Positions 44,069 to 52,228 of a stretch of DNA of 64,000 bases are shown here, in pieces. The notes under the pieces are model-generated. The model did no database searches. It was not told where the DNA came from and was given only the letters and a program-made list of their open reading frames with translations. The translations under genes and the position numbers were made by a program. The DNA is from Acholeplasma equirhinis (lineage in GTDB: Bacteria > Bacillota_I > Bacilli_A > Acholeplasmatales > Acholeplasmataceae): positions 310,001 to 374,000 of the forward strand of contig NZ_JAFIDC010000001.1 of the NCBI RefSeq assembly GCF_017052655.1, read 5' to 3'. Within the stretch, counting starts at the first letter, position 1, and each line of letters starts with the position of its first letter.

Positions 44069-44246
44069 AAAACTATCGTTTGAAGAAACAATGAAAAAGT
44101 TAGAAACAGTTGTTAAAGCACTTGAAAGTAAAGAAATTTCTTTAGAAGATTCTATTAAGAAATATAAAGAAGGTTTAGAACTTTCTAAAGCACTTTACGA
44201 TATGATTGAAAAAGCACAAAGTTTAATCGTAGAAACTAAAGAATAA
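44061..44246 (+). CDS. xseB: Exodeoxyribonuclease VII small subunit
   Basis: 61 residues. [36 protein letters not shown] is the family signature. Two-helix protein that coats the XseA coiled coil. Overlaps xseA by 8 bp. Confidence 0.94.
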   Translation: MSEKLSFEETMKKLETVVKALESKEISLEDSIKKYKEGLELSKALYDMIEKAQSLIVETKE

Positions 44247-44251
44247 TTAAA

Positions 44252-44953
44252 ATGAGACTTGATGTATTTTTAGCAGAACAAAATAAAGACTTATCACGTT
44301 CTAGAATCAGTGATTTAATTAAACGCGGATTTGTCTTAGTTGATGATAAACCAGTGACTAAACCTGGTTTTTCAGTGCTAGAAAATCATAAAGTAGAAAT
44401 CATTAAAACGGATCTTTTAGCATCACGTGCTGGTGAAAAACTAGAACATGCTATCGATTTATTTCAAATATCATTAAAGGATTTAACAATCATTGATGTT
44501 GGTGCATCGACGGGTGGATTTACAGATCTTGCGATTAAATCCGGAGCAAAGCATGTTTATGCTTATGATGTAGGTCGTGACCAAATGGTTGATTACCTTA
44601 AATCGCATCCCCAAGTTTCATCGTATGAAGAAACGAATATTTTGGATGTGAAGGTACCTGAAAATGATTTATGTTTAATCGATGTTTCATTTACATCAGT
44701 ATTTCCAATTTTAAAACATTTAAAAAACCAAACGGATACCATTTTATTTCTTTTAAAACCTCAATTTGAAAGTGAAGGTCAAGGACTTAAAAAAGGTATC
44801 TTAAAAGATGAAAAAGTTTTAAAACGTATTATGGCAAAAACTACACAAACAATTATTGAAATTGGATTCAATATTAAAGGTTTTACCCCATCACCAATTA
44901 AAGGTAAAGATGGCAATCAAGAATTCTTATTCCTAATTCAAAAGGGGTCATAA
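44252..44953 (+). CDS. tlyA: TlyA-family rRNA 2'-O-methyltransferase
   Basis: 233 residues. S4 RNA-binding domain at 1-60 (RLDVFLAEQNKDLSRSRISDLIKRG), then an FtsJ-like Rossmann methyltransferase with SAM loop DVGASTGGFTD and KPQFES near the catalytic lysine. In other bacteria TlyA modifies 16S and 23S rRNA and affects capreomycin sensitivity. It is followed by recN, a common arrangement. Confidence 0.9.
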   Translation: MRLDVFLAEQNKDLSRSRISDLIKRGFVLVDDKPVTKPGFSVLENHKVEIIKTDLLASRAGEKLEHAIDLFQISLKDLTIIDVGASTGGFTDLAIKSGAKHVYAYDVGRDQMVDYLKSHPQVSSYEETNILDVKVPENDLCLIDVSFTSVFPILKHLKNQTDTILFLLKPQFESEGQGLKKGILKDEKVLKRIMAKTTQTIIEIGFNIKGFTPSPIKGKDGNQEFLFLIQKGS

Positions 44954-44954
44954 A

Positions 44955-46601
44955 ATGCTTTCGAAATTACTGGTTAAAAATTTCGCATTAATTGATGATT
45001 TAGAGATTGAATTTAAAAATGGACTCACTGCACTTACAGGAGAAACTGGAAGTGGTAAGTCCATTCTTTTAGAATCTTTATCGCTTTTATTTGGTAAAAG
45101 AAGTGATGCTGAATACATCAGACACGGAAAATCAAAAGCTGAAGTCACAGGTCAATTTTTATTAAACCAAGTTCAACAAAAAGCTTTAGAATTACCTGAA
45201 GAAATTACATTGCATCGTGAAATTGATGAGTCAGGTCGACACACCATTCGTTTAAATGGTGAAATTATCACACTTGCCAGACTTAAATCAATTACATCCT
45301 TAATTGGGTTAATACATGGACAAAATGATACATATATGTTGTTTGATAAAGCGTCTTATGTTACCTTTATCGACCAAATGGATTTAAATAAAGCAACAGA
45401 TCTATTGCAAAAGTACTTAATTAAAAGAAGTAAATATCAAGAAGCAAAAGCGCACCTTGAATCTTTAAAATCTAAAAAGCAAGAAAGTTTAGAACGTATT
45501 GATTATTTAACTTTCCAAGTAAAAGAACTAGAAGGATTAAATCTACTTCTAAACGAAAAAGAAGAACTTGAAGATAAAATCGAAAAATTAAAAAACTTTG
45601 ACCTTATTCAATCTGCTTTAAAACAAGCAAATGAAGCTTTAAATAGTCAAACTTTTCAATTAGATGACCTATATCTTGCATATAAACAAATCGCTAAAAT
45701 TGCTGAGTATGATAAATCATATGAAATGTTATCTAAGAATCTTGAAGATTCATATTATACATTAGAAGATTCGATTAAAACTAGTTCTAACCTATTAAAG
45801 AATTTAGATTTTGATGATGAAGCATTTAATATGTATCAACAAAGAGTATTTGAATTGAATAAAATCGAAGTTAAATATGGTAAAACAGTCAATGATTTGA
45901 TTGAGTATTTAGATAAAATTAAAGAAGAACTTGCGTTATCAAGCGATTATGAAGGTTACTTGAAAGAAGTTAAACAAAAATGCGATAAGTTATATGATGA
46001 AGCTTATCAAGATGCAACTAAACTTCATGAGTTACGTTTAAAGCTTGCTAAACGCTTAGAAGATGATTTAACGAAAAACCTTCGTGAACTCGATTTAGAA
46101 AAAGCAGAATTTAAAATTGAATTTGATGAAATTAAACATGGTATGACTTTAGACGAAACTGGTGTCGATGCTGTTGAGTTTATGATTTCACTCAATGAAG
46201 GTGAACCTAAGAAACCTTTAAGTAAGGTAGCATCTGGTGGTGAAAAAGCTCGATTTATGTTTAGTCTAAAATCACTCTTTGCCAAAAACTCAGGATTATC
46301 TATGTTAGTATTTGACGAAATTGACATCGGTATTTCGGGGAAAACTGCAGCGAAAGTTGCAACTAAGATGAAGGAAATCTCAACAGAACTTCAAACACTA
46401 GTTATCACGCATTTACCACAAGTTGCTGCAAAAGCAGATTATCATTATTCAATTTATAAAACTAAAGTGGATGATCGCATGCAAACCTTCATTGAACTAC
46501 TTTCACAAGACGATAGAGTACTTTCAATTGCAGGTATGTTAAGTGATGATTCAATTTCACCTTACGCAATAGAACAAGCAAAAGCATTATTATCAAAATA
46601 G
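44955..46601 (+). CDS. recN: DNA repair protein RecN
   Basis: 548 residues. SMC-like ATPase with Walker A LTGETGSGKSILLESL, two coiled-coil arms (about 150-360), signature SKVASGGEKARFMFSL and Walker B MLVFDEIDIGISGKTA. It handles double-strand breaks. One base after tlyA. The stop codon overlaps the terminator stem. Confidence 0.94.
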   Translation: MLSKLLVKNFALIDDLEIEFKNGLTALTGETGSGKSILLESLSLLFGKRSDAEYIRHGKSKAEVTGQFLLNQVQQKALELPEEITLHREIDESGRHTIRLNGEIITLARLKSITSLIGLIHGQNDTYMLFDKASYVTFIDQMDLNKATDLLQKYLIKRSKYQEAKAHLESLKSKKQESLERIDYLTFQVKELEGLNLLLNEKEELEDKIEKLKNFDLIQSALKQANEALNSQTFQLDDLYLAYKQIAKIAEYDKSYEMLSKNLEDSYYTLEDSIKTSSNLLKNLDFDDEAFNMYQQRVFELNKIEVKYGKTVNDLIEYLDKIKEELALSSDYEGYLKEVKQKCDKLYDEAYQDATKLHELRLKLAKRLEDDLTKNLRELDLEKAEFKIEFDEIKHGMTLDETGVDAVEFMISLNEGEPKKPLSKVASGGEKARFMFSLKSLFAKNSGLSMLVFDEIDIGISGKTAAKVATKMKEISTELQTLVITHLPQVAAKADYHYSIYKTKVDDRMQTFIELLSQDDRVLSIAGMLSDDSISPYAIEQAKALLSK

Positions 46602-46623
46602 AGCCTAACGAGGCTCTTTTTTT
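46601..46623 (+). terminator. Terminator after recN
   Basis: GAGCC-TAACGA-GGCTC followed by seven Ts. Confidence 0.85.
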
Positions 46624-46706
46624 AATCAAATGCATAATTTTGTATGGAAAATACATATTAATAAATGTTATCATAAATTAACTTAATTATAAAAGAGGTT
46701 TCAATC

Positions 46707-47561
46707 ATGATACATTATAAAAATGCAGTAGAATTATCAAATGAGCAAATCATTAAAGGATTTAATAGAGGTTTTATTGATTACATAATCAAGCTCACTT
46801 TAGACGAAGAAAAATATTTAAAACATTTTATGGGACTTGAAGGTAATCAACCTGAGAATTCTTTTGTTGCTTTTGATGATGAAGAACCTATCGGTGTGAT
46901 TTTTGGTGGGTTAAAACAGTATGAAGGAAAGAAAGTACTTCGTTGTGGTGCTTTAAGTGTTGCACCAGAATATAGAAAACTTGGTGTTGCATCTAAGCTT
47001 TTTGAACTGCATAAAGAAAAAGCGATTGAACTGGGTTGTGATGAACTTTATTTAGAAGTAATTTCAGGTAATGTAAAAGCAATCAATTTTTATTTCAAGA
47101 ATGGGTATAAGATTTTATCAGATTTAAACTACTATCAATTAGATTCAACTTCAAAACTCAAAGAACTTGACTTAACTCAATATGATATCAAAGAACTGAG
47201 TTTAGACTCAGTTAGAGAGATTCATGAAAATGAGGCTAAAACACATATGAACTGGCAAGGTGAATTTGATTACATTAGTAAATTTCCAGTATTAAAATCA
47301 TTTGGTTTATATGAAGATGGAAAACTTGCAAGTGTCATTTCAACCTTACCTTCTGGTAGATTATTCTATCTATATACGAAAGAAGAAATGAGAAGAAAAG
47401 GTTATGTAAAAGCATTACTTGCATATGTTACAAAAACATTTAATTTAGAAAGAATGAGTATTGCATTTCCATATAATGAAAGTTTGAAGGATCTACTTAC
47501 ATCGCTTTCTTTCATTAAATCAGCGATTCAACAATATGATATGGTTTTTAAATTAGAGTAA
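46707..47561 (+). CDS. GNAT acetyltransferase with two domains
   Basis: 284 residues. The N-terminal GNAT domain has the acetyl-CoA loop VAPEYRKLGVASKLFELHKEKA and GNVKAINFYFKNGYK. The C-terminal half has a second, weaker GNAT-like pattern (YTKEEMRRKGYVKALLAYVTK). Own ribosome site AGAGG and own terminator. The acetylated substrate cannot be inferred. Confidence 0.85.
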   Translation: MIHYKNAVELSNEQIIKGFNRGFIDYIIKLTLDEEKYLKHFMGLEGNQPENSFVAFDDEEPIGVIFGGLKQYEGKKVLRCGALSVAPEYRKLGVASKLFELHKEKAIELGCDELYLEVISGNVKAINFYFKNGYKILSDLNYYQLDSTSKLKELDLTQYDIKELSLDSVREIHENEAKTHMNWQGEFDYISKFPVLKSFGLYEDGKLASVISTLPSGRLFYLYTKEEMRRKGYVKALLAYVTKTFNLERMSIAFPYNESLKDLLTSLSFIKSAIQQYDMVFKLE

Positions 47562-47562
47562 G

Positions 47563-47587
47563 AAGATGTATTTAATACATCTTTTTT
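47563..47587 (+). terminator. Terminator after the acetyltransferase
   Basis: AAGATGTAT (47563-47571) and ATACATCTT (47575-47583) followed by TTTT. Confidence 0.8.
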
Positions 47588-47611
47588 ATGAGAAATTTAA
47601 TGATTAAGTGA

Positions 47612-47676
47612 ATGAAAACATTATCATGAAAATATTTACATGAAAACTTTCATTTTCTTTCATAGTATGTTATAAT
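47612..47676 (+). promoter_or_regulatory. Phased ATGAAAA repeats and promoter of the 27-codon gene
   Basis: ATGAAAA occurs at 47612, 47626 and 47640, exactly 14 bp apart, followed by inverted TTTCAT at 47648 and 47658, 10 bp apart. The -10 TATAAT is at 47671-47676; there is no good -35, as expected for an activated promoter. The array looks like an operator for a regulator binding cooperatively. Confidence 0.6.
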
Positions 47677-47788
47677 GTATTTACCTAAAAGGGATAGGTA
47701 CTTAAAAATTCGATCGGTTTTAAGAAATTATCTTGAGTAAGGGAGAGTCTTTTTGACTCTATATATGTTTTAATAGGAGGTATGCGTT
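47677..47788 (+). ncRNA. Structured leader of the 27-codon gene
   Basis: Three hairpins: TACCT/AGGTA near 47681-47700, CTTAAAA/TTTTAAG near 47701-47725, and AGAGTC-TTTTT-GACTCT near 47745-47761, then ribosome site AGGAGG. No known riboswitch consensus was recognised. Confidence 0.45.
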
Positions 47789-47872
47789 ATGGAAAAACGT
47801 CAAAAGAAAAGCATCTTAAAATTGCTTGGTGATATGTTGCTTACAGCATTTTTGATGGTACAAGGTAACTAA
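47789..47872 (+). CDS. 27-residue amphipathic peptide
   Basis: Starts at ATG 47789, 6 bases after AGGAGG, a strong ribosome site. The peptide has a basic start (EKRQKKSILKLL) and a hydrophobic end (GDMLLTAFLMVQGN), as in small membrane-active peptides. It is the only coding sequence between its promoter and terminator. Candidates: type I toxin-like peptide, small membrane regulator or secreted signal. No antisense RNA promoter was recognised. Confidence 0.55.
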   Translation: MEKRQKKSILKLLGDMLLTAFLMVQGN

Positions 47873-47910
47873 CACATGAATACAATTGAATGTAGTTATC
47901 CAAAATAAAA

Positions 47911-47948
47911 AATGAACTTTAGAATTAAGCTCTAGAGTTCATTTTTTT
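47911..47948 (+). terminator. Terminator of the 27-codon unit
   Basis: AATGAACT (47911-47918) and AGTTCATT (47936-47943), with inner TAGA/TCTA, followed by a T-run. It faces the convergent 60-residue gene. Confidence 0.85.
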
Positions 47949-47968
47949 ATATATAAAATTATTAAATT

Positions 47969-48148
47969 TTACTTAAAGAAATCGTAAATAGCGATACCTG
48001 CACCAATTAAGATGACTGCGATTGTACCGAAAAGAATAATACCTACAACGATTTTTCCCCAAATAGATTCAGTTGGATCGGTGAAAACATCATATGATTT
48101 TTTTTCAGTTTTTTGTACCGGTTTTTTAGAAGTTTGTTTTTTTGCCAT
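47969..48148 (-). CDS. Small single-TM protein
   Basis: 59 residues from ATG 48148 (GGAG 8 bp upstream; ATG 48154 and GTG 48157 are alternatives). A Lys/Gln-rich N-terminus (AKKQTSKKPVQKTEKKSYDVF) is followed by one membrane helix (WGKIVVGIILFGTIAVILIGAGIAIYDFF, residues about 31-58). It resembles small DUF4044-type proteins of Gram-positives, but that match is weak. Confidence 0.6.
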   Translation of the reverse strand: MAKKQTSKKPVQKTEKKSYDVFTDPTESIWGKIVVGIILFGTIAVILIGAGIAIYDFFK

Positions 48149-48216
48149 TTTCATCACTCCAAATTTTTTCGACTGTAAATATTATACTATATAATAGAGT
48201 TTAAAGGAAGATAAAC

Positions 48217-49320
48217 ATGCAAAAAAAAGTTAAAATCATTTTCCATATAGATATGAATGCATTTTATGCATCATGTGCAATGATTAAAGAACCTTATTTA
48301 AAGCATAAGGTCTTTGTTGTTGGAGGTCAATTATCATCAAATCGTGGTGTGATTTCAACTGCATCTTATAAAGCTAGAAAACTAGGTATTAAGGCTGCTA
48401 TGGGTCTTGCTGAAGCTTTAAAGATCTATCCTAGACTTTTAGTTGTTCCAACGGATTTTAATCTATACCGAGAAAAATCTGAATTATTTATGAATTTACT
48501 TTCTGAATATAGTAATTTAATGTTACCAGCATCGATAGATGAGGCATATTTAGATGTCACTGAGTTAGTAGAAACACGTCATCCTTTAGAAATTGCAAAA
48601 GAAATTCAAACAAGACTTTATAAAGATCATCAATTACCATGCAGTATAGGTATTGCACCGACACTCTTTTTAGCTAAAATGGCAAGTGATTTAAAAAAAC
48701 CATTAGGTATTACAGTGCTTCGTAAAAGAGATGTTAAAAAAATATTATATCCTTTAGATGTGGCAGATATTCATGGGATTGGTAAACAGACGTATCCAAA
48801 ACTACATAAACTAGGGATACAAACGATTGGTGATTTCATGAATCCGGATAATTACTCAAAAATATTAACAGTCATGAAACCAGAAACGTATCAGGTACAT
48901 AGAAGTGATGTATTAGGTGAAAGTTCTAATATCATTGAACCAGAAAAATATAGTATCCCAAAATCAATTTCAAGTGAAAATACATTTAATTATGATGTTT
49001 TAGAATCAAGTGTCATTTTAAATGAAATATTTAATCAATTAAAAGAATGCGTTAGACGTTTAAATAAACATGAAATGTATGCGAAAACTGTATCGATAAA
49101 ACTAAAAAAAGCAAAAGATTTCAGTTTAATAACGAGGTCTTTAACTTTAGATGACTACACGGATGATTTTATATTATTTAAAGATAAAATTGAGACTTTA
49201 TTTGAAACACATTTTGATGGTGATCCAGTTAGACTTGCTGGTGCAGGTTTAAGTAACTTATTACTTAAGAAGGATAGAAAGATTCCATACAATCTTTTCA
49301 CATATCAGAAATTCATGTAG
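48217..49320 (+). CDS. dinB: DNA polymerase IV (Y family)
   Basis: 367 residues. Metal-binding FHIDMNAFYASCAM and the second acidic motif ASIDEAYLDVTE; helix-hairpin-helix IHGIGKQTYPKLHKLGI. Translesion polymerase without proofreading. RBS AAGGAAG. Followed by a helicase gene 33 bp on. Confidence 0.94.
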   Translation: MQKKVKIIFHIDMNAFYASCAMIKEPYLKHKVFVVGGQLSSNRGVISTASYKARKLGIKAAMGLAEALKIYPRLLVVPTDFNLYREKSELFMNLLSEYSNLMLPASIDEAYLDVTELVETRHPLEIAKEIQTRLYKDHQLPCSIGIAPTLFLAKMASDLKKPLGITVLRKRDVKKILYPLDVADIHGIGKQTYPKLHKLGIQTIGDFMNPDNYSKILTVMKPETYQVHRSDVLGESSNIIEPEKYSIPKSISSENTFNYDVLESSVILNEIFNQLKECVRRLNKHEMYAKTVSIKLKKAKDFSLITRSLTLDDYTDDFILFKDKIETLFETHFDGDPVRLAGAGLSNLLLKKDRKIPYNLFTYQKFM

Positions 49321-49352
49321 TTTTCATGTTATAATGCTATGGGTGATGAAAT

Positions 49353-50612
49353 ATGTTAGTTAAAGAAATGTTAGAAAAATTAGGTTTTAAGAATTTATCA
49401 CCAATTCAAGAGAGTGTGATCCAAAATTTTGACAAACCAGGTCATATTGTTGGGCTTGCACCAACTGGAACAGGTAAGACACATGCTTACCTTTTACCGT
49501 TGTTAGAAAAGTTGAACCGTGAGAGTGAATTCACTCAAGCGGTTATTTTACTGCCTACGAATGAACTTGTCTTACAAGTTGATAAAATGTTGGCTGAAAC
49601 TGATGATACTGTATCATATAAGAGTTATTATGGTTCAGTTGATATGGAAAAAGAAGCAGGTAAATTAAAGAGAAATCAACCAAGTATTGTCATTACAACA
49701 CCTGCAAAATTAATTGATATCGTCGTTAACCGTAATGCATTAAATTTAAAACACATTAAATATTTTATTTTAGATGAAGCAGACATGATGTTTGATGAAG
49801 ATTTCTTAGGGTTAATTGATCCAGTCGTTGCGAATTTAGAAGTCGATAAATTCTTACTTATGAGTGCCACGATTACTAAACAAATGGCTCCATTTATTCA
49901 AAAATATTTTGGTACACATCAATTATTTGATACAACCAAGGATACCAAATTAAATATTACGTATCCAATGATTCCAGTAAGTGGGACAAGATTAAATACG
50001 CTTTTCCATATTATGAAAGCAATCAATCCATATTTAGGTATTATTTTCGTATCTAAAAATGAAGATATTGAAGCAGTTTATAACTTTGTATTAGAACAAG
50101 GATATAGCGCAATTTCATATTCTTCAACAGTTGGTGTTAAACAAAGAAAGAAAATATTAGAAGATATTCATAATTTAAAATATCAGTATGTTGTTTCATC
50201 TGATTTACTATCACGTGGTATTGATTTTAAAGCAAGTCATATTATCCATTATGATTTACCATATAAACTTGAATTCTTTAAGCACAGAAGTGGTAGAACA
50301 GGTCGTATGGGTGATGAAGGTGTCGTTATTACCATTTTTGATGAAAACGATCAAAGAAAAATGGATAAACTACGTGTTCAAGGGATACCATTTGAACCAT
50401 ATACAATTTCAAAAGGTGAATTAAAGCCAATTGAAAAGAAATCAAAAACTTATGATAAGAAGATTGCAAATGCAATTAAGAAAATACCAAAACCAAAGAA
50501 AGTAGCACCTAACTATAAAAAGAAACACGAAGAAAAAGTTAAAGCTGCTATAAAAAAAGTAAAGAAAGCGAGATATAGAAATGCTAGTTTTAGGAAGTCA
50601 CGTAGCGCTTAG
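49353..50612 (+). CDS. DEAD-box RNA helicase
   Basis: 419 residues. Q motif with LGFKNLSPIQE, Walker A APTGTGKTHAYLLPLL, PTNELVLQV, DEAD in FILDEADMMFDEDF, SAT in LMSATIT, and C-terminal HRSGRTGRMG. The tail (about 365-419) is Lys-rich, for RNA contact. It probably acts in RNA decay or ribosome assembly. The last 32 bp overlap nfo. Confidence 0.92.
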   Translation: MLVKEMLEKLGFKNLSPIQESVIQNFDKPGHIVGLAPTGTGKTHAYLLPLLEKLNRESEFTQAVILLPTNELVLQVDKMLAETDDTVSYKSYYGSVDMEKEAGKLKRNQPSIVITTPAKLIDIVVNRNALNLKHIKYFILDEADMMFDEDFLGLIDPVVANLEVDKFLLMSATITKQMAPFIQKYFGTHQLFDTTKDTKLNITYPMIPVSGTRLNTLFHIMKAINPYLGIIFVSKNEDIEAVYNFVLEQGYSAISYSSTVGVKQRKKILEDIHNLKYQYVVSSDLLSRGIDFKASHIIHYDLPYKLEFFKHRSGRTGRMGDEGVVITIFDENDQRKMDKLRVQGIPFEPYTISKGELKPIEKKSKTYDKKIANAIKKIPKPKKVAPNYKKKHEEKVKAAIKKVKKARYRNASFRKSRSA

Positions 50613-51474
50613 CGGTGATGAAATGTATTTAGGTAGTGTTAAAGAAGCTTTAAGTTATAACGCTACAACCATGATGGTTTATACTGGCGCACCTCAAAAT
50701 ACAATCCGCAAACCTCTATCTTCAATGCGAATTGAAGAAGCTCAAGCTTTAATGAAAGAAAAAGGCATCGACATTAAAAATGTTGTTGTCCATGCACCGT
50801 ATATAATTAATTTATGTAATCCAGACTCTGAACGTCGTGCTTTTGCAGTAGAGTTCTTAACTAAAGAAGTTGAAAGAACAGAAGCAATGGGGGTTACTCA
50901 AATGGTACTCCATCCTGGTTCAGCAGTTGGTGGCGATAGAGAACAAGCTGCTAAATGGATTTCAGAAGGTTTAAATCAAATCATTGCAAATACACCGAAT
51001 GCAAGTGTTAGAATTGCACTTGAAACAATGGCTGGTAAAGGTAATGAAATGGGGAAAACCTTTGAAGAATTAAGAGATATTATTGCAGGTGTAGATAATA
51101 AATCTCGCGTTTCAGTCTGTTTTGATACATGTCACACACATGATGCAGGATATGATGTCAAAAATGACTTTGATAGTGTCATCAAACACTTTGATGAAGT
51201 TGTTGGTAAAGAAAAGATTTCAGTAATACACGTTAATGATTCTAAGAATGAAATTGGTGCACATAAAGACCGTCACGAAAACATCGGATTTGGTTATTTA
51301 GGATTTGATGCACTCATTCATATCATCTATCATAAAGACTTTCAAAACATTCCAAAGATCTTAGAAACACCTTATGTTGAAGAAAAAGCACCATATAAAT
51401 TTGAGATAGAAATGATTAAACAAAAAGCTTTTAATGCGTCTTTAAAGGACCTCGTTAAAAATAGCGTTGAATAA
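50581..51474 (+). CDS. nfo: Endonuclease IV (AP endonuclease)
   Basis: 297 residues, TIM-barrel. Metal ligands in VVHAPYIINL, VLHPGS, ALETMAGKGNEMG, CFDTCHTHDAGYD and HVNDSKNEIGAHKDRHENIGFG are all present. It cuts at abasic sites. Start codon is inside the helicase gene, in another frame. Confidence 0.95.
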   Translation: MLVLGSHVALSGDEMYLGSVKEALSYNATTMMVYTGAPQNTIRKPLSSMRIEEAQALMKEKGIDIKNVVVHAPYIINLCNPDSERRAFAVEFLTKEVERTEAMGVTQMVLHPGSAVGGDREQAAKWISEGLNQIIANTPNASVRIALETMAGKGNEMGKTFEELRDIIAGVDNKSRVSVCFDTCHTHDAGYDVKNDFDSVIKHFDEVVGKEKISVIHVNDSKNEIGAHKDRHENIGFGYLGFDALIHIIYHKDFQNIPKILETPYVEEKAPYKFEIEMIKQKAFNASLKDLVKNSVE

Positions 51475-51527
51475 TATAATTATTCGTGTTATAATTATAC
51501 TCGCGAATTACAGAAGGAGTTATTTAA

Positions 51528-52181
51528 ATGGCTAAAAAATATCAGGCAATAGAAACAAAAATTCATTGGGCTACATGGACAGCAATTGCTGCAATCGTAG
51601 TTTTAATGATTACAACTTTAATCCTTGTACAACCTTCACAAGAAGAAATCTTCTACACCAATTTCCAAGCAGCAACAACTGATGTTAATTTTGATAAGAA
51701 ATTACCACGTGATAACAAGTTCCAATTTGTTAACAGTTTAGATGATCAATGGTTAGGTTTAGAAAAAGGTGTTTACTCACTTGCTTCTAGAGAAAATCAT
51801 GTTACCTTTGTATTCTTTGGAAATGTAACAAATCAAGCAACAGTAGCAAATGTTGCAAATGTTTATGCTAGACTTTATGGTTCAACTAAGACTTCTCCAG
51901 CAATTTCAGCTGCTGAAATCTACACTAAATTAGGTGATGACCAAGTTTCATTATTCTATTATGAAGTTAAAGATAATCAAGTTGAAGGTATTGTAAATGC
52001 ATTAAATGATAAATACGAAGATGCTGAAATGGTTATTGCAACAATGCCATTTGTAATAGCATTCTTAGACGGTAATATCGTTGATTATGCAGTATTAACT
52101 GAAGCAAATGTTCCATTACAACTTGTAAACTTCTATCAAGCAGTGTTTGATAGTGAAGCAGTTCAAAAATTAGTTCCTTAA
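51528..52181 (+). CDS. Membrane-anchored protein, possibly thioredoxin-fold
   Basis: 217 residues, RBS AAGGAG. An N-terminal membrane helix (about 15-35) is followed by an extracellular domain with a thioredoxin-like rhythm (HVTFVFFGNVTNQATVANVANVYARL...VSLFYYEVKD...TMPFVIAFLDGNIVDYAV). There is no CxxC, so no redox role is expected. A TATAAT lies at about 51491. The function is unknown. Confidence 0.6.
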   Translation: MAKKYQAIETKIHWATWTAIAAIVVLMITTLILVQPSQEEIFYTNFQAATTDVNFDKKLPRDNKFQFVNSLDDQWLGLEKGVYSLASRENHVTFVFFGNVTNQATVANVANVYARLYGSTKTSPAISAAEIYTKLGDDQVSLFYYEVKDNQVEGIVNALNDKYEDAEMVIATMPFVIAFLDGNIVDYAVLTEANVPLQLVNFYQAVFDSEAVQKLVP

Positions 52182-52194
52182 TCTAGTCAAAAAC

Positions 52195-52224
52195 AAATGG
52201 TAGTCAATCGACTACCATTTTTTT
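52195..52224. terminator. Bidirectional terminator
   Basis: AAATGGTAGTC-AATC-GACTACCATTT with a T-run on the plus strand and a T-rich run (TTTGTTTTTG) on the minus strand. It serves both the 51528 gene and the convergent copper ATPase gene. Confidence 0.85.
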
Positions 52225-52228
52225 ACGT

